Numbered from the stretch's first letter, positions 1 to 12,136 are shown. The stretch is 64,000 nucleotides of DNA from Archivesica marissinica (GCA_014843695.1 JABXNX010000076.1:1-64000); one strand, 5' to 3'. The notes: a model not told the origin generated them from the sequence alone. Translations and numbers: made by a program.

Positions 1-345
1 TCTCCTATAAAGATACACGTGTTGCCATCAATCGTATGTAATTAAATTGTCTCCTATAAAGATACACGTGTTGCCATCAATCGTATATGTATTAGATTGT
101 CGCCTATAAAGATACACGTGTTGCCATAAATCGTATATGTAGTAGATTGTCTCCTATAAAGATACACGTGTTGCCATCAATCGTATATGTAGTAAATGGT
201 CTCCTATAAAGATACACTTGTTGCCATCAATCGTATGTAAGTAAATTGTCTGTTATAAAGATAAACGTGTGTTGATATCAAGCGTATATGTAAGTAAGCT
301 GATTGTCTAAAGATAAAGATAGACATGTTGATATCAATCGGATGT
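1..345. repeat. Minisatellite A, unit 1 (about 50 bp period)
   Basis: Seven or so tandem units of about 50 bp containing the core ATACACGTGTTGCCATCAAT. By comparison with units 2 and 3 this is the right end of the array in the intron between E1 (off-window) and E1b. Confidence 0.9.
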
Positions 346-351
346 AATAAA

Positions 352-588
352 AGTGTCGTGATAGCTCAGGGCTAGCGCGTTCGATTCAGGTGCTAAAAGC
401 TTGGAGTTCACGCCCAGCTATAATCGTTACGAGTATACCATTAGGCAATCATCATTTTACTTCCATATTGCCTCTTCTGTCCCTCATGGCGATGGAATCC
501 ACTAGGAATTAGATCTCGCAAGTTATTAATATAAAGTGTAGGAACTTGTTTTGCAATCGAACTAAATTGAACTTGTATAAACTAAGTA
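352..588 (+). mobile_element. tRNA-derived SINE, family 1
   Basis: A degenerate tRNA-like head (A-box-like GATAGCTCAGGGCTAGCG near 359) is followed by a body shared with elements at 19,893, 30,832, 34,944, 58,268 and 61,184, ending in a short tail containing TTGTATAAACTA. It has the same position in all three duplication units, so it predates the duplication. Confidence 0.7.
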
Positions 589-771
589 TACCGATGGACA
601 GGACATTGAAATTAAAAGACACACTTGGCCATATATTAAAAGAAGCACAACGTACCAGTATGGGAAGGACGTATTCATTCCTCTGTCATTATCGAGCAAG
701 CCACGTTTTTTGGAATTGGGTAACTCATACCTCCTTCGTCGGTTATGTGTGCTTATTGTCAACAATTTTAG

Positions 772-850
772 AAAACTTGATGAGTACAGCTTGGTGTTCG
801 GATATTTACATGGAGATGTTAAGACAACCGGAACAGCAAGTTTCAGCAAG
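772..850 (+). CDS. Pseudoprotease exon E1b, unit 1
   Basis: 79-nt exon. The acceptor is a pyrimidine-rich tract ending TTTTAG and the donor is CAAG|GTGAAG. It starts with one base completing a codon from E1, then 26 codons in phase, including EYSLVFGYLHGDV and TASFSK. This fits the segment of a trypsin fold after the His57 loop (beta strand with a V-x-G pattern). The same exon with the same splice phase occurs at 35,358 and 61,606. The end of this exon plus its donor is the apparent source of the 63-bp minisatellite that follows. Confidence 0.6.
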
Positions 851-3800
851 GTGAAGAAATACATAGCATATGTATAAATATAACTATATGTGCATTGAGG
901 AATAGGAAGTATCTGCGAGGTGAGGACATACATAGAATATGCATAACTATATGTGTATTGTGGAATAGGAAGTGTCAGCGAGGTGAGGCAACACATATAA
1001 TAGGTATAACTATATGTGCATTGTGGAATAGCAAGTGTCAGCGAGGTGAGAACATATATAGAATAGGTATAACTATATGTGCATTGTGGAATAGGAAGTG
1101 TCTGCGAGGTGAGGACATACATAGAATATGCATAACTATATGTGTATTGTGGAATAGCAAGTGTCAGCGAGGTGAGGCAACACATATAATAGGTATAACT
1201 ATATGTGCATTGTGGAATAGCAAGTGTCAGCGAGGTGAGGACATATATAGAATAGGTATAACTATATGTGCATTGTGGAATAGGAAGTGTCTGCGAGGTG
1301 AGGACATACATAGAATATGCATAACTATATGTGTATTGTGGAACAAGAAGTGTCAGCGAGGTGAGGATATACATATAATAGGTATAACTATATGTGCATT
1401 GGGGAATAGGAAGTGTCAGCGAGGTGAGGCCATACATATAATAGGATAACTATATGTGTATTGTGGAATCGCAAGTGTCAGCGAGGTGAAGACATACATA
1501 TAATAGGTATAACTATATGTGTATTGTGGAATCGCAAGTGTGAGCTAGGTGAGGCAACACATATAATAGGTATAACTATATGTGCATTGGGGAATAGGAA
1601 GTGTCAGCGAGGTGAGGATATACATAGAATATGTATAACTATATGTGTATTGTGGAATAGCAAGTGTCAGCGAGGTGAAGACATACATATAATAGGTATA
1701 ACTATATGTGTACTTGTGGAATCGCAAGTGTGAGCTAGGTGAGGCAACACATATATAGGTATAACTATATGTGTATTGTGGAATAGCAAGTGTCAGCGAG
1801 GTGAAGACATACATATAATAGGTATAACTATATGTGTATTGTGGAACCGCAAGTGTGAGCTAGGTGAGGCAACACATATAATAGGTATAACTATATGTGC
1901 ATTGGGGAATAGGAAGTATCAGCGAGGTGAGGATATACATAGAATATGTATAACTATATGTGTATTGTGGAATAGCAAGTGTCAGCGAGGTGAAGACATA
2001 CATATAATAGGTATAACTATATGTGTATTGTGGAATCGCAAGTGTGAGCTAGGTGAGGCAACACATATAATAGGTATAACTATATGTGCATTGTGGAATA
2101 GGATGTGTCAGCGAGGTGAAGATATACATATAATAGGTATAACTATATGTGCATTGGGGAATAGGATGTGTCAGCGAGATGAGGCAATACATAGAATATG
2201 TATAACTATATGTGCATTGTGGAATAGGAAGTGTCAGCGAGGTGAGGATATACATATAATAGGTATAACTATATGGGCATTGTGGAATAGCAAGTGTCAG
2301 CGAGGTGAAGACATACATATAATAGGTATAACTATATGTGCATTGGGGAATAGGAAGTGTCAGCGAGGTGAAGACATACATATAATAGGTATAACTATAT
2401 GTGCAAGTGTGAGGACATACATAGAATAGGTATAACTATATGTGCAAGTGTCAGCGAGGTGAGGACATACATAGAATAGGTATAAATATAACTATATGTG
2501 CATTGTGGAATAGGAAGTGTCTGCGAGGTGAGGACATACATATAATAGGTATAACTATATGTGCAAGTGTGAGCGAGGTGAGGACATACATAGAATAGGT
2601 ATAACTATATTTGCAAGTGTGAGCGAGGTGAGGACATACATAGAATAGGTATAACTATATGTGCAAGTGTGAGCGAGGTGAGGACATACATAGAATAGGT
2701 ATAAATATAACTATATGTGCATTGTGGAATAGCAAGTGTCAGCGAGGTGAAGACATACATAGAATAGGTATAACTATATGTGCATTGTGGAATAGCAAGT
2801 GTCAACGAGGTGAGGACATACATAGAATAGGTATAACTATATGTGCATTGTGGAATAGCAAGTGTCAGCGAGGTGAGGACATACATATAATAGGTATAAC
2901 TATATGTGCATTGTGGAATAGCAAGTGTCAGCGAGGTGAGGACATACATAGAATAGGTATAACTATATGTGCATTGTGGAATAGCAAGTGTCAGCGAGGT
3001 GAAGACATACATATAATAGGTATAACTATATGTGCATTGTGGAATAGCAAGTGTCAGCGAGGTGAAGACATACATATAATAGGTATAACTATATGTGCAT
3101 TGTGGAATAGCAAGTGTCAGCGAGGTGAAGACATACATATAATAGGTATAACTATATGTGCATTGTGGAATAGCAAGTGTCAGCGAGGTGAAGACATACA
3201 TATAATAGGTATAACTATATGTGCATTGTGGAATAGCAAGTGTCAGCGAGGTGAAGACATACATATAATAGGTATAACTATATGTGCAAGTGTGAGCGAG
3301 GTGAGGACATACATATAATAGGTATAACTATATGTGCAAGTGTGAGCGAGGTGAGGACATACATAGAATAGGTATAAATATAACTATATGTGCATTGTGG
3401 AATAGGAAGTGTCTTCGAGGTGAGGACATACATATAATAGGTATAACTATATGTGCATTGTGGAATAGGAAGTGTCTGCGAGGTGAAGACATACATATAA
3501 TAGGTATAACTATATGTGCATTGGGGAATAGGAAGTGTCAGCGAGGTGAAGACATACATATAATAGGTATAACTATATGTGCAAGTGTGAGTGAGGTGAG
3601 GACATACATAGAATAGGTATAACTATATGTGCAAGTGTCAGCGAGGTGAGGACATACATAGAATAGGTATAAATATAACTATATGTGCATTGTGGAATAG
3701 GAAGTGTCTGCGAGGTAAGGACATACATATAATAGGTATAACTATATGTGCAAGTGTGAGCGAGGTGAGGACATACATAGAATAGGTATAACTATATGTG

Positions 3801-6140
3801 CAAGTGTGAGCGAGGTGAGGACATACATAGAATAGGTATAACTATATGTGCAAGTGTGAGCGAGGTGAGGACATACATAGAATAGGTATAAATATAACTA
3901 TATGTGCATTGTGGAATAGCAAGCGTCAGCGAGGTGAAGACATACATATAATAGGTATAACTATATGTGCATTGTGGAATAGCAAGTGTCAACGAGGTGA
4001 GGACATACATAGAATAGGTATAACTATATGTGCATTGTGGAATAGCAAGTGTCAGCGAGGTGAAGACATACATATAATAGGTATAACTATATGTGCATTG
4101 TGGAATAGCAAGTGTCAGCGAGGTGAGGACATACATATAATAGGTATAACTGTATGTGCATTGTGGAATAGCAAGTGTCAGCGAGGTGAAGCCATACATA
4201 TAATAGGTATAACTATATGTGCATTGTGGAATAGCAAGTGTCAGCGAGGTGAAGACATACATATAATAGGTATAACTATATGTGCATTGTGGAATAGCAA
4301 GTGTCAGCGAGGTGAAGACATACATATAATAGGTATAACTATATGTGCATTGTGGAATAGCAAGTGTCAGCGAGGTGAAGACATACATATAATAGGTATA
4401 ACTATATGTGCATTGGAATAGCAAGTGTCAGCGAGGTGAGGACATACATATAATAGGTATAACTATATGTGCATTGTGGAATAGCAAGTGTCAGCGAGGT
4501 GAGGACATACATATAATAGGTATAACTATATGTGCATTGGAATAAAGTGTCAGCGAGGTGAGGACATACATAGAATAGGTATAACTATATGTGCATTGTG
4601 GAATAGGAAGTGTCAGCGAGGTGAGGACATACATATAATAGGTATAACTATATGTGCATTGTGGAATAGGAAGTGTCAGCGAGGTGAGGACATACATATA
4701 ATAGGTATAACTATATGTGCATTGGGGAATAGGAAGTGTCAGCGAGGTGAAGACATACATATAATAGGTATAACTATATGTGCATGGGAATAGGAAGTGT
4801 CAGCGAGGTGAGGACATACATAGAATAGGTATAACTATATGTGCAAGTGTCAGCGAGGTGAGGACATACATAGAATAGGTATAAATATAACTATATGTGC
4901 ATTGTGGAATAGGAAGTGTCTGCGAGGTAAGGACATACATATAATAGGTATAACTATATGTGCAAGTGTGAGCGAGGTGAGGACATACATAGAATAGTTA
5001 TAACTATATGTGCAAGTGTGAGCGAGGTGAGGACATACATAGAATAGGTATAACTATATGTGCAAGTGTGAGCGAGGTGAGGACATACATAGAATAGGTA
5101 TAACTATATGTGCATTGTGGAATAGCAAGCGTCAGCGAGGTGAAGACATACATATAATAGGTATAACTATATGTGCATTGTGGAATAGCAAGTGTCAGCG
5201 AGGTGAGGACATACATATAATAGGTATAACTATATGTGCATTGTGGAATAGCAAGTGTCAGCGAGGTGAAGACATACATATAATAGGTATAACTATATGT
5301 GCATTGTGGAATAGCAAGTGTCAGCGAGGTGAAGACATACATATAATAGGTATAACTATATGTGCATTGTGGAATAGCAAGTGTCAGCGAGGTGAAGACA
5401 TACATATAATAGGTATAACTATATGTGCATTGTGGAATAGCAAGTGTCAGCGAGGTGAAGACATACATATAATAGGTATAACTATATGTGCATTGTGGAA
5501 TAGCAAGTGTCAGCGAGGTGAAGACATACATATAATAGGTATAACTATATGTGCATTGTGGAATAGCAAGTGTCAGCGAGGTGAAGACATACATATAATA
5601 GGTATAACTATATGTGCATTGTGGAATAGCAAGTGTCAGCGAGGTGAAGACATACATATAATAGGTATAACTATATGTGCAAGTGTGAGCGAGGTGAGGA
5701 CATACATATAATAGGTATAACTATATGTGCAAGTGTGAGCGAGGTGAGGACATACATAGAATAGGTATAAATATAACTATATGTGCATTGTGGAATAGGA
5801 AGTGTCTTCGAGGTGAGGACATACATATAATAGGTATAAGTATATGTGCATTGTGGAATAGGAAGTGTCTGCGAGGTGAGGACATACATATAATAGGTAT
5901 AACTATATGTGCATTGTGGAATAGGAAGTGTCTGCGAGGTGAGGACATACATATAATAGGTATAACTATATGTGCATTGGGGAATAGCAAGTGTCAGCGA
6001 GGTGAGGCAATACATAGAATAGGTATAAATATAAGTATATGTGCATTGTTGGCAACGAAATATATTTACATACATGTATTAAATGTATCCGTGAGGTAAG
6101 ACAATAATCGCACTGTATGTGCATTGATGGCAACGGCATA
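851..6140. repeat. Minisatellite B, unit 1 (63 bp period, about 85 units)
   Basis: Tandem 63-bp units, with shorter variants lacking the ATTGTGGAATAGGA portion. Each contains GTCAGCGAGGTGAGGACATA, which matches the exon E1b end and donor (TTCAGCAAGGTGAGGAAATA in units 2 and 3; GTGAAG in unit 1). The array fills the E1b-E2 intron. It is about 13 units long in unit 2 and about 8 in unit 3. Because 63 is divisible by three, open frames run through it on both strands; these are not genes. The last units near 6,050-6,140 are degenerate. Confidence 0.95.
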
Positions 6141-6279
6141 GTCAAACATGTGATAGAGGGTACCTCACCTCCATTAAGCAGCCAGTTTCCAGATTCCGAA
6201 TAATTATGTTGTTTTATTATATATTTGACCTCTATTAAGCAGCCACATGTGCTAAGCAACCCCTTTCTGTGATTTCATT

Positions 6280-6445
6280 GGCTTGCTGTTTCATTTATAT
6301 GAAAACGCTGACAATTTCTTATGGAGGTTGGTGCATAAGTTATGGTTAACCGCTGGAGCCTGCCCAGGAGAGGTGGTGTTAGGTTAACTGCCAGTGGCTC
6401 AAATGGGCAACTGGTAACGATGATAAATAAACTTAAATTTTAAAA
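6280..6445 (+). mobile_element. SINE family 4, 3' part
   Basis: Body and tail shared with the full-length elements at 27,355 and 54,735: GAGGTTGGTGCA, then GGTTAACCGCTGGAGCCTGC, then a tail with GATAAATAAACTTAAA. The tRNA-like head is absent. The same insertion sits at 36,556 and 62,405, so it predates the duplication. Confidence 0.65.
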
Positions 6446-6563
6446 AAGGATATAATGATCAATGTCGCTCCATAATTAAAAAGTTACACTAAGTTGGATA
6501 ACTGAATTTGTATTATAATCTACATTGCATGTATGATATAATTATTATTTTTGAAATTACAAG

Positions 6564-6720
6564 ACTAAGAATGGCATGATCGCAATACTTGAACCCAGCA
6601 CAAAGGTTGTAATTGATGGGATGAAAATTCGACGTCTGCCAAGAATGGCCAACAAGAATATGTATACGAAGTTTTCACAGAAAACATGCATCCTAACAGG
6701 TTTTAGTAGGGATATGAACG
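6564..6720 (+). CDS. Pseudoprotease exon E2, unit 1 (Asp102 region)
   Basis: 157-nt exon. Acceptor TTACAAG, donor AACG|GTAAGC, phase 0 in and phase 1 out. It encodes TKNGMIAILEPST, which aligns with the N-D-I-A-L-L motif of trypsins with Met at the Asp102 position, and later CILTGFSRDMN, matching the Cys136-x-x-T-G-W-G region. The exon is present and open in all three units (36,837 and 62,681). Its donor abuts the 38-bp array with no gap. Confidence 0.65.
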
Positions 6721-7535
6721 GTAAGCTACATGTATATTATCTCCCTTTGTTATTGACGGTAAGCCACATGTATATTATCTCCCTTTGTTATTGACGGTAA
6801 GCCACATGTATATTATCTCCCTTTCATATTGATGGCAAGCTACATGTATATTATCTCCCTTTCATATTGACGGTAAGCCACATGTATATTATCTCCCTTT
6901 CATATTGATGGTAAGTTATATGTATATTATCTCCCTTTCATATTGATGGTAAGTCACATGTATATTATCTCCTTTGTTACTGACGGTAAGCTACATGTAT
7001 ATTATCTCCCTTTGTTATTGACGGTACGCTACATGTATATTATCTCCCTTTGTTATTGACGGTAAGCTACATGTATATTATCTCCCTTTGTTACTGACGG
7101 TAAGCAACATGTATATTATCTCCCTTTCATATTGACGGTAAGCTACATGTATATTATCTCTCTTTGTTATTGACGGTAAGCTACATGTATATTATCTCCC
7201 TTTGTTATTGACGGTAAGCCACATGTATATTATCTCCCTTTGTTATTGACGGTAAGCAACATGTATATTATCTCCCTTTGTTATTGACGGTAAGCTAAAT
7301 GTATATTATCTCCCTTTGTTACTGACGGTAAGCAACATGTATATTATCTCCCTTTCATATTGACGGTAAGCTGCATGTATATTATCTCCCTTTGTTATTG
7401 ACGGTAAGCTACATGTATATTATCTCCCTTTGTTATTGACGGTAAGCTACATGTATATTATCTCCCTTTGTTATTGACGGTAAGCCATATGTATATTATC
7501 TCTCTTTGTTTTTGACGGTAAACTACCTAGATTTA
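6721..7535. repeat. Minisatellite D, unit 1 left block (38 bp period)
   Basis: About 21 units of 38 bp. Each begins GACGGTAAGCTACATGTATA and ends CTCCCTTTGTTATT, or CATATT in a subset. The first unit starts at the E2 splice donor, and every unit repeats G|GTAAGC. The array is interrupted by about 2 kb of other sequence and resumes at 9,596. Confidence 0.95.
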
Positions 7536-9595
7536 TGTGAGCTTTTTGTTTTCCGATAAATCCCGTTATTATTCACGGGTACACCGTCTCCATGGTCGCC
7601 TTCTAGGAGGTGATGATGGTAACAATATGACCAATTTCATATTCGGTTAATTAACAGTTATCCCCCCCTTAGGAGAGCTGAGTATTGGAGTCGCTAAAAA
7701 GCGTGAATTTCATTCTCCAAAATGTGGCAATATTTGGTCATTTTCATTCTGGAACAGCTAGTGATAACATCGTTCTTCTTACAAATACTTATCCCTCCCA
7801 CCCGCCCATATATCAGCTTCATTTACATAACTATACAAAGAGGAATAGTATAACCTTTACTGCTGTTTGTAATATGTAATTTCACTCTTTATTTTCGGTC
7901 ACATGCCTGGCACCATGAAAGATTTGAGACGCACTATACGGAGCAGACACTAAGGCAAAGAAAAGCCTAGAATACCATACAATACGGGTGTTTGCGAAAA
8001 AGCCTAGAATATCAAACAATACGGGTGTTTGCGAAAAAGACTAGAAGCGGCTCGATCCTGATCAAAAACTTTGTATGAATCCTGGTGCCAAGCGAGTTTC
8101 AAGAAACATGTGTTGGTCAAAACGACACAATTATTCATAAACAGAACTATTAATATATGGTGACTTATTAAATGCAACAAGTCATCGCTTATCTGATAGT
8201 CTTGTCGCAGCTTTAAAGTAAAACTTTATGATGCAGTTAGCGTGGTTGTAGACGCGAGCTCGCCAGTGTATAATATACATTGTATATATCAAAGAAATGT
8301 ACATGATTTTGATTAATATAATTGCTAAGCTGGTCAAAGTACCTGTAGCATAAGCTCTCATATTCGAAGTAGTAATAATTTATAAACTACTAAAAGTTAA
8401 ATACTAAAAACAAGATAAATACTGTCAGAGATCTGCTGAGCATGTAACAAAAGTTATATGCGTGTAACGGGAATTACACACCATAAAGTGTCTAGCCATG
8501 GATGGTATAAAACTGTGTTGCCTAGCATTGTCGCTCGGATGTCGTCCATGGTTTATATTGGTTTAAGGAGTGATGAAATTCCACTCTCTTAACTTAGAGG
8601 CAAAAGCATTGACAACAATGTCTGCTAACGCCCCCGGGATAGGACTGCGCTTATATGCTTCAAGGTTAATGCTTCCTTTCGGCCAAAAACAAACACAAAT
8701 GTTCTGTCGAGGGTTGCGAAAAGAAAAATTAAAAAAGGCAGATCCATGTATTTATCCCCCCTTTGCTAATCCTCTAACACGGGTCGCATTAAAACAATTG
8801 CTTGACCCCCTTGAAGCGATAGCCTCAGGTAGGTTCTTCCACTAGTAAGTATGTATAACCGGCCAGTGCAGTCTTACCCCCTGGGCCCCATTACTCGGTG
8901 AACGGATACATTCCTTCACTAAGCCCACACCCACGCATGTATGCAATTTTGAATATAGTTATGCATATTAATATACCGAAATACATGTGTAACGAGAGCT
9001 ATTTCAAAAACTGAAACATAATAAAAGCTATTTCCAAAAAAATTGAAATATAATAATAAAATCATCAAGATAGAAGTATGGTAGTACACTGGCGGTTTTG
9101 CGTACATAACAGCATACAGTGAGTAATAAGTATCATTTGGCAACTAAAACTGGTTAAAATATGTCTCCAGTTCTTTATCTAAAGATGAGGAATGGTTCGC
9201 ATCCTCAGCCATTTTTCATCTGCAGTCTTCGCGTTGGAGAATTGAATGCGGGGATGCGAATTGTTTGTTGTCTTAATTTGTTCCTTTGCAGTTACCACTG
9301 GGGCAAATGAATACCAATTGTAAATGTATATTGGTTTCATGTATATATATATATATATATTTTTCACTTGCCATATGCTACGAGTTATAAACAATTAAAG
9401 TCGCGGCCTTATCCCACTTACTATGTGTTATAGTTATATTTATAAGAGGTTCCTAAGTCAAAGCCAAGCATGGACGGAGAGTTTGTTCACGAGCTCGTAC
9501 ACACATAAAGTTGGATCATTAAGTACTTCAATTTGCTACAGCCTTCTCGTGAATAAACTCTTTGGCTTGTTTTACACAGTCGTTGCCCCTTGATA
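7536..9595. other. About 2 kb insertion inside array D, unit 1 only
   Basis: This stretch is absent at the corresponding place in unit 2. It holds a short tandem repeat (about 37 bp, 2.3 copies, near 7,962-8,045), a TA run at 9,343-9,360 and two short plus-strand open frames (7,685-7,879 and 8,570-8,845). Neither frame is recognised, and neither has convincing start or splice context. No terminal inverted repeats or target-site duplication are evident. Confidence 0.6.
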
Positions 9596-9755
9596 AAATA
9601 AATGTATATTATCTCTCTTTGTTATTGACGGTAAACTACATATATATTATCTCCCTTTGTTATTGACGCTAAGCTGCATGTATATTATCTCCCTTTGTTA
9701 TTGACGGTATGCTACATGTATAGTATCTCCCTTTGTTATTGATGGTAACATGCCT
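9596..9755. repeat. Minisatellite D, unit 1 right block
   Basis: About four further 38-bp units of the array that starts at 6,721, continuing it after the inserted segment and ending about 60 bp before exon E3. Confidence 0.9.
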
Positions 9756-9814
9756 CTACTCATATGTAAGTGGAAGCTCAAATGTCAATAATGTAAAGAT
9801 GTTATGCTTATCAG

Positions 9815-9912
9815 ATGCACCCACTGTACAGGAAATACGTATCGTTAACAACAACTATTGCCAAGAGACGACTGGGCTGTGTATTCTGACACGAACAGAG
9901 CCGTCATGCATT
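9815..9912 (+). CDS. Pseudoprotease exon E3, unit 1
   Basis: 98-nt exon with acceptor TGCTTATCAG and donor GCATT|GTACGC (GTACGT in unit 2). It enters in phase 1 and leaves in phase 0. With the last base of E2 it encodes D-APTVQEIRIVNNNYC, the typical stretch before Cys168 of trypsins, then two further cysteines ending EPSCI. The last Cys fits Cys191, and the S1-pocket residue 189 is not Asp. Confidence 0.6.
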
Positions 9913-10042
9913 GTACGCATTAGTATGTGATAAAAGATTAAGTTACTTGTACTGTGTACTTGCTGTCCATTATTATTAACATTGACTGATTTCAAAAGGA
10001 TAGAGTAATATATTAAATCCTATGCGTAAATGTACGAACTTA

Positions 10043-10622
10043 CTTATACTGTGCTTAATGAGATGTTCTTATGCTTATACGAGCATGTACTTATACTGTG
10101 CTTAATGAGATGTTCTTATGCTTATACGAGCATGTACTTATACTGTGCTTAATGAGACGTTCTTATGCTTATACGAGCATGTACTTATACTGTGCTTAAT
10201 GAGACGTTCTTATGCTTATACGAGCATGTACTTATACTGTGCTTAATGAGACGTTCTTATGCTTATACGAGCATGTACTTATACTGTGCTTAATGAGATG
10301 TTCTTATGCTTATACGAGCATGTACTTATACTGTGCTTAATGAGATGTTCTTATGCTTATACGAGCAGGTACTTATACTGTGCTTAATGAGATGTTCCTA
10401 TACGTATACGAGCATGTACTTATACTGTGCTTAATGAGATGTTCTTATGCTTATACGAGCATGTACTTATACTGTGCTTAATGAGATGTTCTTATACTTA
10501 TACGAGCATGTACTTATACTGTGCTTAATGAGATGTTCTTATGCTTATACGAGCATGTACTTATACTGTGCTTAATGAGATGTTCCTATGCTTATACGAG
10601 CATGTACTTATTCTGTGCTTAC
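10043..10622. repeat. Minisatellite E, unit 1 (47 bp period, about 12 units)
   Basis: Near-identical 47-bp units with the core CTTATACTGTGCTTAATGAG lie in the E3-E4 intron. Unit 2 has only about 1.5 units at 38,816-38,880, so this array expanded in unit 1 or collapsed in unit 2. Confidence 0.95.
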
Positions 10623-10720
10623 TTAGTTATTATGTCGTCCCTATGCTTATACTGTTCCGATTTTGAATGAAATAATGAATACTATTATAATTATTCCGTT
10701 GAAATTTATATACTAAACAG

Positions 10721-10877
10721 GTAAGAAGAGGGTCTGCAATCATGTGTCATGTAAACAGAAGATGGACGTTAGTTGGGCTTCTTCAATCCAGGAATTGTGA
10801 GGCCGGGTACCATGCCGTACTTCGCATCTCTAAATATCGAAGAGAGATAATTAGGCATAGGGTACAAAGAGTTCGAG
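10721..10877 (+). CDS. Pseudoprotease exon E4, unit 1 (Ser195 region and C-terminal end)
   Basis: 157-nt exon. Acceptor TATACTAAACAG, donor TCGAG|GTGAGT, phase 0 in and phase 1 out. It encodes VRRGSAIMC, then RRWTLVGLLQSRNCEAG, then AVLRISKY. Joined to E3 it gives C-I-V-R-R-G-S-A-I-M-C, matching Cys191-x-G-D-S-G-G-P-x-x-Cys201 residue for residue in spacing, with Arg at Asp194 and Ser195. The Cys220 region and the terminal helix pattern are present. The phase-1 exit matches the LDLa exons downstream. Confidence 0.7.
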
Positions 10878-11414
10878 GTGAGTCGATAATCTATGTAACT
10901 TTTTACACACTGAACACTGGATGCAGCACAAGTACAGGGCGATCTGGTATTTATGCACTCTCGTACACCCGCCTCTGTGACATGGCGCACGTGATATCGT
11001 AGTTCGTTGTGTCGCTGTAAGCAGTTAGTACCTCGAACTAATGTTTAGTTGTATTAACACAACATACATGTACATACGATACAAAACAAACAATGTACAC
11101 TGATCAGTTCCAATGAAGGATACACGAGTGTGTCACTACAACCAAGTCATTTCTAAATCTATAACACGACCTTCCTGACTCATAGTCCTCGCAAATCCGC
11201 CCCCTCGGTTATGTTAAGTTAACAGCCCACATTAACACTGCATAGAGTATCAAGTAGCTTTAAATCCCCTGTATCGCAAAGAGCACATATTATACAGACT
11301 AATGTGGCTGTACGGTGTAAGATTGTCTATTTAAATCCAATATAGCATCATATACATGTATACAGCAAAATCATTAGCTATCGACCTTTTGTATGCACGA
11401 TTTTGCAATTACAA
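10878..11414. other. Intron, no recognised feature
   Basis: Intron after E4. It is collinear with 39,134-39,694 in unit 2; the latter has a short tandem repeat of a 12-bp ACACCCGCACTGT-type motif near 39,220. No element is recognised. Confidence 0.5.
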
Positions 11415-11522
11415 CGCCGGTATGTCCCTCCTGTCAGATTATATGTAGCGGTACGAATATGTATGCCACACTCTGTGATGCAGTAACTGAATGTAGCAAT
11501 GGAGACGATGAAGTTAACTGTG
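11415..11522 (+). pseudogene. LDLa exon L1, acceptor lost, unit 1
   Basis: 108-nt LDLa-like exon that stays open in phase 1 and ends in a GTAGC donor. The acceptor reads ATTACAA where the other LDLa exons have ATTACAG, and unit 2 shares the change. The cysteine pattern is also altered: Tyr replaces the third Cys, and an extra Cys sits near the start. It is probably skipped. Confidence 0.65.
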
Positions 11523-11806
11523 GTAGCATCTCTGTTATAAAGAAAGTTGTTGTTGTACTTTAAGCTATAGTGTATTAATGTCTATAATGCCTTTTCATTG
11601 GTCACATTCGGCACACCATTGGGATGAGAACTTGCAGCGGGGAGGCGAACGATAATTGAAGCCGCAATCCCTTGGCCGCATCTTATTACATGTGTTGTAA
11701 ATATCTTCAAGAGACATACAACATATCACAATTGGTACAGAATCATTAGGCATTACAATTAAGTATCAGCTATCTATCTTTTGCATGAACGTTTTTGCCA
11801 TAGCTG

Positions 11807-11912
11807 TGTCGGTATGTTCCTCGAATCAGACGATAAGTAGTGATACGACCACGTGTGCCATGCTCAAAATGAAATAACTGAATGCAGCAGTGATAAGACC
11901 TAGCTAACTTTG
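11807..11912 (+). pseudogene. Decayed LDLa exon
   Basis: Recognisable by ATGTTCCTCGAATCAGACGA and CGACCACGTGTGCCATGCTC. It has in-frame stops, a net 2-bp loss, and both splice sites destroyed (acceptor AGCTG, donor GAAAC). The same decayed copy is at 40,087-40,192, so the loss predates the duplication. Confidence 0.7.
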
Positions 11913-12028
11913 GAAACATTTCTAATATAAGAATATATTAGTTGTTATTTTTTATTTTATAGTTTCGATTATTTGGACAATTAAGCATCAGCTATCTACC
12001 TTTTGCATGAACGTTTTTGTCATTACAG

Positions 12029-12136
12029 TGCCGATATGTTCCTCGACTGAGATTGTCTGTAGCGATATGACTACGTGTGCCACGCTCTGTGATGAAGTAT
12101 CTGAATGTAGCAATGGAGAAGACGAATCTAGCTGTG
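12029..12136 (+). CDS. LDLa exon L2, unit 1
   Basis: 108-nt symmetric phase-1 exon between TTTTTGTCATTACAG and G|GTAACATC. It encodes one LDL-receptor class A module: six Cys, with CSSTEIVC, MTTCATLC and EVSECSNGEDESSC. The C-D-x-x-x-E-C and E-D-E acidic positions are those that bind calcium in this family. Identical splice context in unit 2 at 40,473. Confidence 0.75.

Noticed and set aside
880..6050. Several 180-290 codon open frames on both strands across the 63-bp array
   Set aside because: The period is 63 bp (21 codons), so any frame without a stop in one unit stays open throughout. Both strands are open at once, and the sequence descends from an exon-intron border. No domain or start context.
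7685..7879. Frame with HSGTASDNIVLL resembling the trypsin Asp102 segment
   Set aside because: Exon E2 already supplies that segment in correct phase. This frame lies in the unit 1-only insertion and has no fitting splice sites.
8570..8845. 91-codon plus-strand frame in the insertion
   Set aside because: No recognised domain, no counterpart in unit 2; left unannotated as a gene.
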